In this document: in pieces, positions 58,702 to 64,000 of the stretch
Position numbering within the stretch: the stretch's first letter is position 1
Layout: the number at the start of each line of letters is the position of its first letter
Source of the DNA: CAYXLW01 sp964466055
Lineage (GTDB): Bacteria; Patescibacteriota; Gracilibacteria; GCA-2401425
NCBI GenBank assembly: GCA_964466055.1
Contig: CAYXLW010000002.1
Coordinates: 62,001 to 126,000, forward strand
Length of the DNA stretch: 64,000 bases
Reading direction: 5' to 3'
Notes under the pieces: model-generated
The model's input: only the letters and a program-made list of their open reading frames with translations
Database searches by the model: none
What the model was told of the DNA's origin: nothing
Position numbers and translations under genes: made by a program

Positions 58702-59193
58702 TTATAATTTTATTTTCATGATAGTAACATTTTTATTTCCTTCTTTCCAATAATCTATTCCAACTTTCTCCCAGTCTCCAAGGTTTTCGTAGTACGATTC
58801 AGATTGAGCTGTATCTAAATATACATATTTAAAACCATGTTGCTTTGCTTGTTTTTTGGCTGTTTCGATAAGTTCTTTTCCAATGCCATTATCACGAAAT
58901 TCTTCTTTTACAAATACACCTGTTATCCATGGCTGATTGTTTATATCTAAATATCCTTTTTCTTCTATAAAAAGTATTGTTTTACCAACAAACTCATTGT
59001 GGTATTTTGCTATAAAAGTTGAGTAAAAATTATCTTTATCTAAAGATGGTTTGATAATTGTATTTATTACTTCCTCTTTGCTTAAGAACCATTTTTTTGA
59101 AAGGCGATTTATTATAAAGTTTATTATTTCTTTATCTTTCTTATTTAGTAAGGATATTGTGATTTTACTTATATCTATTTTTAATCTTTCCAT
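58702..59193 (-). CDS. GNAT family N-acetyltransferase
   Basis: 163 residues. 'ITGVFVKEEFRDNGIGKELI' is the acetyl-CoA binding motif A (R/Q-x-x-G-x-G/A, here R-D-N-G-I-G) and 'GFKYVYLDTAQSESYYENLG' motif B. Substrate unknown. It starts 3 bp after the valS stop, so is co-translated with it. Confidence 0.85.
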   Translation of the reverse strand: MERLKIDISKITISLLNKKDKEIINFIINRLSKKWFLSKEEVINTIIKPSLDKDNFYSTFIAKYHNEFVGKTILFIEEKGYLDINNQPWITGVFVKEEFRDNGIGKELIETAKKQAKQHGFKYVYLDTAQSESYYENLGDWEKVGIDYWKEGNKNVTIMKIKL

Positions 59194-59196
59194 AAT

Positions 59197-62100
59197 TTAC
59201 TTTAGAGAGTTTATTTGATCTTTAATCTTTTCTATTTTTTCTTCAGTTTCTATTTTTTCTTTTTTAGTTTGTTCCACTAAGTTAGAGGGAGCTTTAGAGA
59301 GGTAGCCTTTATTTGCTAAACGGTTTTCTAAATTTGCTAAAGATTTTTCTGCTTCTTGTAATTCTTTTTCTAATCTTAATTTTTCTTCCTTTAAGTTAAT
59401 CATTCCAGATAAAGGTAACTCAATAATAATCCCATCTGAAATAATTTGAGAAATGCTGTTTTCTTGTAGGCGAGATTGCGTAATCTCGCCTGCGTTTAAA
59501 GAGAGAATATCTAATTTTTCTAGTCGTGATAATCTAATAATTTCTTCTTTCGAGTTTTTAATAAATTCTAAATTTTCTTCATTTATATGAATAACAGAAT
59601 CAATTTTTTTAACAGGTTCAATCTTTTTATCTGCACGTAGAGATCTTATTGTTGAAACTATTTCTATTAATAATTCGATATTTTTTTCTGATGCATCATA
59701 GTCCCATTCTTTTTTATAAGCAGGATAAGTGTAAGTTGCTAGCATGAATTCTGAATCAAATTCAGAATGAGAAAAGTTAAGCTCTTTCCAAAGTGTTTCA
59801 GTTACAAAAGGGATAAATGGATGAAGAAGTATTAGTAAAGTTTCTAGAACTTCATTTAGAACTTTAATATTTTGTTTTTCTCCTTTAGAAAGTTCTATGT
59901 ACCAATCACAAAATTCATTCCAAGTAAAATCATAAAGCTTTTGTCCTGCTTCAGAATATTTATAATTTTCAAGAGATTCCGTAACTTCTTTAACTAATTT
60001 ATTAGTTCGGCTTAGAATCCATTTATCAACCTCGTTTAACCCCAGAGGTTCTTGGAACCTCTGGGGTTTGTTGTCGGCAGACATTTGTACAAATCTTGCT
60101 GCATTCCAAAGTTTGTTAATAAAATTTCTATATCCAGCAATTTTTTCTTCATAAAGTCTCATATCATTTCCTGGGCTATTCCCGATAAATAGAGAAAGTC
60201 TAAGTGCATCTGTTCCATATTTATCACACATATCTAATGGATCAATCCCATTTCCTTTAGATTTTGACATTTTCTTCCCATCTTTATCTGTAATTAATCC
60301 AGTTAAATATAATGTTTTAAATGGAATATCTTTTTTTACATATAAAGACATCATAATCATTCTGCATGCCCAAAAGAAAAGAATATCCCTTCCCATTACC
60401 ATTAAATCGCTTGGGAAGTATTTTCCTTCTCCAAAAGGAAATAAAGTGTTGTGTGCCCATTGACCAGAAGAGAACCAAGTATCAAAAGTATCAGGATCTT
60501 GTTTTATATTTTTACTCCCACATTTCGTACATTTTGTATGAGGTGTGTATCTAGTAAATTTTTCTATATGTCCATTGACACCTTTGTAAGCAACTGCTGC
60601 TTCAACTGTCATCTTCTTTTCAGTTTTTCTAAGAACCCTTAAAATCCCTCCATGAGCCACAATTAAAACTTTTTTACCCCTATATTTTTCTTCGATATTA
60701 TCAAAAACCTTTTTTAGTCTTTTACTGCAATCTTCAAAAGATTCTCCATTAGGAAAATCTCTAAAATGCATTTCTGAAGCATGCTTTATATTTTCAAGTT
60801 CTTTCACTTTACTATCTAGCATTCCTGAGTAATCACCATAATCACGTTCATGTAAACCTTTTTCAATAACAACTTCAACATTTCCTAATCCTTTAGATAT
60901 TATTTCAGCTGACTCTTTGGCTCTTATTAAAGGGGATGAAATAATTATGTAAGGATTTATTTCTTTAATTTCTTTGACTTTCTTTTCGATTTGTTTTCTC
61001 CCTGTCTCATTAAGAGTCGCATCTTCAGTTTTTCCTTGCCATATTTCTTTTTTATTCAGATCAGTTTCTCCATGACGCATATAGTATATTTCAGTTTTTT
61101 CCCCTAAAGTTACATCCATATTTTCACAATCTCCACAATAATAAGCAGGTATTTGATGTCCCCACCATAACTGTCTTGAGATACACCAATCTTGTAAGTT
61201 ATCCATCCAATGGAAGAATGTTTTTTCAAAGTTTTTTGGAACTATTTTTATTTTTCCTTCTTTTATAACTTTAATTGCATCTTTTTTTAAAGAACGATCT
61301 TTATGATCTGTGTTTATCCACCATTGTTTAGAAATAAGTGGCTCAATAATATGCCCACATCTATCGTGTAAAGAAAGAGGCTTTGTATGTTTTTTGATTT
61401 CTCCAAGTAAGTTTAATTCTCTGAATTTTTCAATAACTTTTTCGCGTGCTTCGATAATAGTTAATCCATTAAATTCTTTTCCTGAAATCTCTGTCATTTT
61501 CCCATTAAAGCCTATTACTGTTATTTCTTCCAATTTATTTCGTTGACCAATTTTATAGTCTAATGGATCATGTGATGGAGTAACTTTTACAGCTCCTGAT
61601 CCAAACCCCATATCAACATCATTATCTGAAATAATTTTAATTTCACGATTTACGATTGGCAGTATTACAGTTCTACCAATTAAGTCTTTATATCTTTTAT
61701 CTTTAGGATGAACGGCAACGGCAGTATCTCCTAACATAGTCTCAGGTCGTGTTGTTTCTACAGTTATAAAATCATTTGAATCTTTTATTGGATATTTTAA
61801 TTGCCATAAAAATCCTTCACTTTCTTTGTGTTCAACCTCCATATCACTAATTGCTGTTTGGCAATTCGGGCACCAATTAATGATTCTTTCTCCTCTGTAT
61901 GCTAGTCCTTCTTTGTACATTTGTACGAAAGTCTCTAAAACTGCTTTAGATATTTCAGGATCAAGGGTGAATTTTTCTCTGTCCCAATCTGCACTAAGTC
62001 CTATACGTTTCTCTTGCGATCGCATCATTTCAGATGATTCAATACAAAAATCGTAACATTGTTTATAAAATTCTTCTCTACCAAGGTCATGTCTATCTAT

Positions 62101-62397
62101 TCCTTGTTCTTTTAAAAGTTTTCTTTCAAATACAGTTTGAGTAAGTATTCCTGCATGATCTTTTCCTGGAAGCAATAGCGTATTTTTGCCCTGCATTCTT
62201 GCATATCTTCCGGCTATATCCATAATTGCATACCCCGAAGCATGTCCTAAATGAAGAGCTCCATTTGCATTAGGTGGTGGCAAAACATTTATATGTGTCT
62301 TAATTTTAGTTGTGTCTGGTGAAAAGACTTTGTTATCTCCCCATTTCTTATAAATTTCTTTTTCGTAATTTTGAGGTTCGTAGGTCTTAGGAAGCAT
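59197..62397 (-). CDS. valS: Valyl-tRNA synthetase with inserted histidine-phosphatase domain
   Basis: 1066 residues. Class I core: 'PPNANGALHLGHASGY' (HIGH), editing domain with 'VETTRPETMLGDTAVAVHP', KMSKS loop 'DGKKMSKSKGNGIDP' (about 706-720), anticodon-binding helices and C-terminal coiled coil. Unusual: residues about 435-605 are a histidine-phosphatase domain placed in the segment that also holds CGDCE (421-425) and CTKCGSKN (623-630), so it splits a zinc-binding region. Two palindromic repeats add residues 777-787 and about 968-978. All class I motifs are intact. First gene of a four-gene transcript. Confidence 0.95.
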   Translation of the reverse strand: MLPKTYEPQNYEKEIYKKWGDNKVFSPDTTKIKTHINVLPPPNANGALHLGHASGYAIMDIAGRYARMQGKNTLLLPGKDHAGILTQTVFERKLLKEQGIDRHDLGREEFYKQCYDFCIESSEMMRSQEKRIGLSADWDREKFTLDPEISKAVLETFVQMYKEGLAYRGERIINWCPNCQTAISDMEVEHKESEGFLWQLKYPIKDSNDFITVETTRPETMLGDTAVAVHPKDKRYKDLIGRTVILPIVNREIKIISDNDVDMGFGSGAVKVTPSHDPLDYKIGQRNKLEEITVIGFNGKMTEISGKEFNGLTIIEAREKVIEKFRELNLLGEIKKHTKPLSLHDRCGHIIEPLISKQWWINTDHKDRSLKKDAIKVIKEGKIKIVPKNFEKTFFHWMDNLQDWCISRQLWWGHQIPAYYCGDCENMDVTLGEKTEIYYMRHGETDLNKKEIWQGKTEDATLNETGRKQIEKKVKEIKEINPYIIISSPLIRAKESAEIISKGLGNVEVVIEKGLHERDYGDYSGMLDSKVKELENIKHASEMHFRDFPNGESFEDCSKRLKKVFDNIEEKYRGKKVLIVAHGGILRVLRKTEKKMTVEAAVAYKGVNGHIEKFTRYTPHTKCTKCGSKNIKQDPDTFDTWFSSGQWAHNTLFPFGEGKYFPSDLMVMGRDILFFWACRMIMMSLYVKKDIPFKTLYLTGLITDKDGKKMSKSKGNGIDPLDMCDKYGTDALRLSLFIGNSPGNDMRLYEEKIAGYRNFINKLWNAARFVQMSADNKPQRFQEPLGLNEVDKWILSRTNKLVKEVTESLENYKYSEAGQKLYDFTWNEFCDWYIELSKGEKQNIKVLNEVLETLLILLHPFIPFVTETLWKELNFSHSEFDSEFMLATYTYPAYKKEWDYDASEKNIELLIEIVSTIRSLRADKKIEPVKKIDSVIHINEENLEFIKNSKEEIIRLSRLEKLDILSLNAGEITQSRLQENSISQIISDGIIIELPLSGMINLKEEKLRLEKELQEAEKSLANLENRLANKGYLSKAPSNLVEQTKKEKIETEEKIEKIKDQINSLK
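59465..59494. repeat. Palindromic repeat inside valS (TGTAGGCGAG family)
   Basis: AGGCGAGATT-GCGT-AATCTCGCCT (59468-59491), preceded by TGT and followed by GCG. Outer bases match the prmC copy; the inner bases differ but keep pairing, as expected of a mobile structured element. Encodes 'AGEITQSRLQ'. Confidence 0.85.
60038..60068. repeat. Second palindromic repeat inside valS
   Basis: 14-bp perfect arms AACCCCAGAGGTTC and GAACCTCTGGGGTT with a 3-nt loop, encoding 'KPQRFQEPLG' near residue 777. Unrelated in sequence to the other family. Confidence 0.85.
60583..61095 (-). other. Histidine-phosphatase (phosphoglycerate mutase-like) domain within valS
   Basis: 'IYYMRHGETDLN' carries the phosphohistidine RHG motif, 'ISSPLIRAKESAEII' the second Arg, 'LHERDYGDYSG' the acid and 'VLIVAHGGILRVL' the second His: the complete catalytic set of the branch 1 family. 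The domain is about 170 residues, close to a free-standing enzyme. Confidence 0.92.
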
Positions 62398-62571
62398 TTT
62401 TTAGTGTGTTTTAAATTATTAGGTTAGCAAGGGAAATAATAAATTATGGTTGGATAATTATCAATTATGAATGAACAATGATCAATTTAGTTTTTTATTT
62501 GACACTATTCATTGATCATTCTTTATTTCTCCAAGGTTTTATAAAAAGATTTTTAGAAGATAAAATATTAA

Positions 62572-62877
62572 CTATAAATGTTTTTTATTTACAGTATGAG
62601 TTGCTCCAGCTTTTTTTAATTCTTCATTGCAACGCTTAACACTGGAGAAGCCAATTAATTTATTACATCTTGTTTTAACATACTGAAGAATAGTATCGCC
62701 AGTAATACCATCTTTATCTAAATAATAATCCAAATAAATTATATCAAAACACTTATCGCTTTTTTTAAATTCTTCAAAAGATTCAAAGTATATTAATTCA
62801 ATTTCTTCATACTCATGAAGTTGTTTAATGTGCTTTATGCCGTAATCTTTATCATCAATTAGTGCTATTTTTAGCAT
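62572..62877 (-). CDS. Receiver-domain-like protein
   Basis: 101 residues from the ATG at 62877 (LKIALIDDKDYGIKHIK follows), with upstream frame not receiver-like. 'ALIDD' gives the acidic pair, 'FDIIYLDYYLD' the phospho-accepting Asp region, and the late 'TVNKKHL' the Lys. A Ser/Ala-type residue is in 'LIGFSSVKRC'. A stand-alone response-regulator-like protein with no kinase nearby; no output domain. Alternative: a degenerate receiver used in binding. Confidence 0.65.
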   Translation of the reverse strand: MLKIALIDDKDYGIKHIKQLHEYEEIELIYFESFEEFKKSDKCFDIIYLDYYLDKDGITGDTILQYVKTRCNKLIGFSSVKRCNEELKKAGATHTVNKKHL

Positions 62878-63020
62878 AAGGAAAAGGGGGTTAGAATGAA
62901 TGATCAATGAACAATGAGGAATGATCAATTCAAATATAAATTAATTGAATTATTAAATAATTTCAATGAAGCGTTTTTAATTCATTGATAACACAAGTGT
63001 CATTGTTTATTATTTAAAGT

Positions 63021-63096
63021 GTCATGCTGAACTTGATTCAGTGTCCAGTTAACAAAATAAATAACAACTAGATTCCAGATCAAGTCTGGAATGACA
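63021..63096. repeat. MITE-like dispersed repeat, copy 2
   Basis: 76-bp unit with the same ends and inner words as 4779-4855 (ACTTGATT, CCAGTT, AACTAG, GAATGAC). It lies in the 250-bp gap 62878-63127, the rest of which is AT-rich and contains ATGATCAATGAACAATGA-type direct repeats like those at 62470-62520. Confidence 0.6.
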
Positions 63097-63127
63097 AAAT
63101 ATAAATAATTTAAATTTTTTAAAAAAT

Positions 63128-64000
63128 ATGTACGAAACTTCAAAACTTAAAAATGGATTACAGTGTATTTCAAAAACAATTCCGCATTCAGAAAGTGTAA
63201 CAGTGCTTTGCTTAGTTGGAGCAGGTTCTAGATATGAAAATAAATCTAATAGAGGAATATCTCACTTTCTTGAACATATGTTTTTTAAAGGTGGAGAAAA
63301 ATTTAGAAATGCTAAGGAAGTTGCGGTTGCAATAGATTCAATCGGTGGAGATTTTAATGCTTTTACTGGAAAAGAATATGCAGGATATTATGTAAAATGC
63401 TCTGTCGAACATATAGACACTGCATGTAAAGTTCTTTCAGATATGCTACTTACAGCACGATTTTCTCAAGAAGAAATAGAAAAGGAGAGAGGGGTTATTA
63501 TTGAAGAATTGAATATGTATTTAGATACACCTATGTATCAGGTTTCTTGGAATTTTGAAAACTTTATTTTAGGAGATCATCCTCTAGGATGGGATACAAT
63601 AGGAACTAGAGAAGTGATTTTAGGTGTTAATAGTAAAGATTTTCATGAATATAAAAATTCTCTTTATACTCCAGAAAATACTGTAATTGCTGTTGCTGGA
63701 GGATTTAAACATAAAGAAGTAGTTGAAAAATTAGGGAACTATTTTTCTAATATGAATGGGAAACAAACTTTGAATGCATTAGGTCTAAAATCACATACTC
63801 CAAAATCTCGTGTTCATATTTTTGAGAAAAATACAGAACAAGGGCATTTTGTTTTAGGAGGAAAAGGACCTGAGGCAAAACATAAAGATGCTTTTGTTTT
63901 CAAACTTCTTTCAGTTCTTTGTGGTGGGATGATGAGCTCGCGTATGTTTTTAAATGTTAGAGAGGCAAAAGGATTATGTTACTACATTTCAACTTCAACA
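63128..64000 (+). CDS. M16 family zinc peptidase (insulinase-like), N-terminal part, cut by window edge
   Basis: 291 codons are visible, open to the end of the window. 'RGISHFLEHMFFKGGEKF' carries the inverted zinc motif HxxEH near residue 50; the third ligand Glu is in 'ERGVIIEELNMYLD' near residue 125. 'TPENTVIAVAGGFKHKEV' and 'REAKGLCYYIST' (R-x-x-x-G-L-x-Y) are further family blocks. M16 enzymes degrade peptides as paired chambers. No signal peptide is seen. Confidence 0.95.
   Translation, partial: MYETSKLKNGLQCISKTIPHSESVTVLCLVGAGSRYENKSNRGISHFLEHMFFKGGEKFRNAKEVAVAIDSIGGDFNAFTGKEYAGYYVKCSVEHIDTACKVLSDMLLTARFSQEEIEKERGVIIEELNMYLDTPMYQVSWNFENFILGDHPLGWDTIGTREVILGVNSKDFHEYKNSLYTPENTVIAVAGGFKHKEVVEKLGNYFSNMNGKQTLNALGLKSHTPKSRVHIFEKNTEQGHFVLGGKGPEAKHKDAFVFKLLSVLCGGMMSSRMFLNVREAKGLCYYISTST

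Noticed and set aside
1..64000. UGA recoded as glycine (Gracilibacteria/Absconditabacteria code)
   Set aside because: TGA ends several well-bounded genes, including the methyltransferase at 6857 and the integrase, and no conserved gene needs read-through of TGA.

Overview
The window looks like chromosomal DNA of a Candidate Phyla Radiation (Patescibacteria) bacterium. The evidence is indirect: very AT-rich sequence, compact genes, few clear Shine-Dalgarno motifs, a large type IV pilin cluster, a TraG/HerA-type ATPase with an N-terminal half typical of CPR genomes, a Cys-rich zinc-ribbon protein of CPR type, and many small membrane proteins. TGA is used as a stop (for example the genes ending at 6857 on + and 8749 on -), so the UGA=Gly code of Gracilibacteria/Absconditabacteria does not apply. 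There is no rRNA, so the phylum cannot be fixed from this window.

Layout. 1-8.3 kb: the C-terminal part of a DinG-like helicase, a methyltransferase, an intact IS4-family insertion sequence with an 8-bp target duplication, a CsaB-like pyruvyl transferase, a nucleotidyltransferase, a TPR protein, a FAM173-like methyltransferase, and a dCMP deaminase/kinase pair. 8.7-17.9 kb: an integrative element in tRNA-Ala, with a large serine integrase, a phage/plasmid-type Rep protein and candidate hairpin origin, small proteins, a DUF2726 protein, an Xre regulator and a one-chain restriction-methylation-specificity enzyme. It is followed by the diverged 3' end of a second integrase and an unrecognised 408-aa protein (18.3-19.5 kb). 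20-28.5 kb: a type IV pilin cluster of three tandem major-pilin-like paralogues and four accessory proteins, one carrying NHL repeats, then a LysM protein. 28.6-49.3 kb: mostly housekeeping genes (ispE, ligA, a tRNA-hydroxylation U32 protein, recX, bcp, prmC, gatB, a YebC-family regulator, aroE, nth, argS) with membrane proteins and a Cys-rich protein. 49.3-64 kb: a RAYT-like transposase, a PurQ fusion, the TraG/HerA ATPase, two tandem GIY-YIG units built on tRNA-Ser 5' halves, a PH-domain protein, tRNA-Leu, a papain-like peptidase candidate, psiE, ilvE, a GNAT, valS with an inserted histidine-phosphatase domain, a receiver-like protein and the start of an M16 peptidase.

Two themes stand out. 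First, small mobile sequences use tRNA genes: the integrase element ends inside tRNA-Ala, and two 345-bp GIY-YIG units each begin with the 5' half of tRNA-Ser. Second, short palindromic (REP-like) elements lie between genes and also in frame inside prmC, valS (twice), ligA and the RAYT-like transposase gene. A RAYT-family enzyme is the known kind of mobiliser for such palindromes, although this copy appears to lack the first His of its HUH motif.

All functional names rest on motif recognition by eye; no database search was possible.
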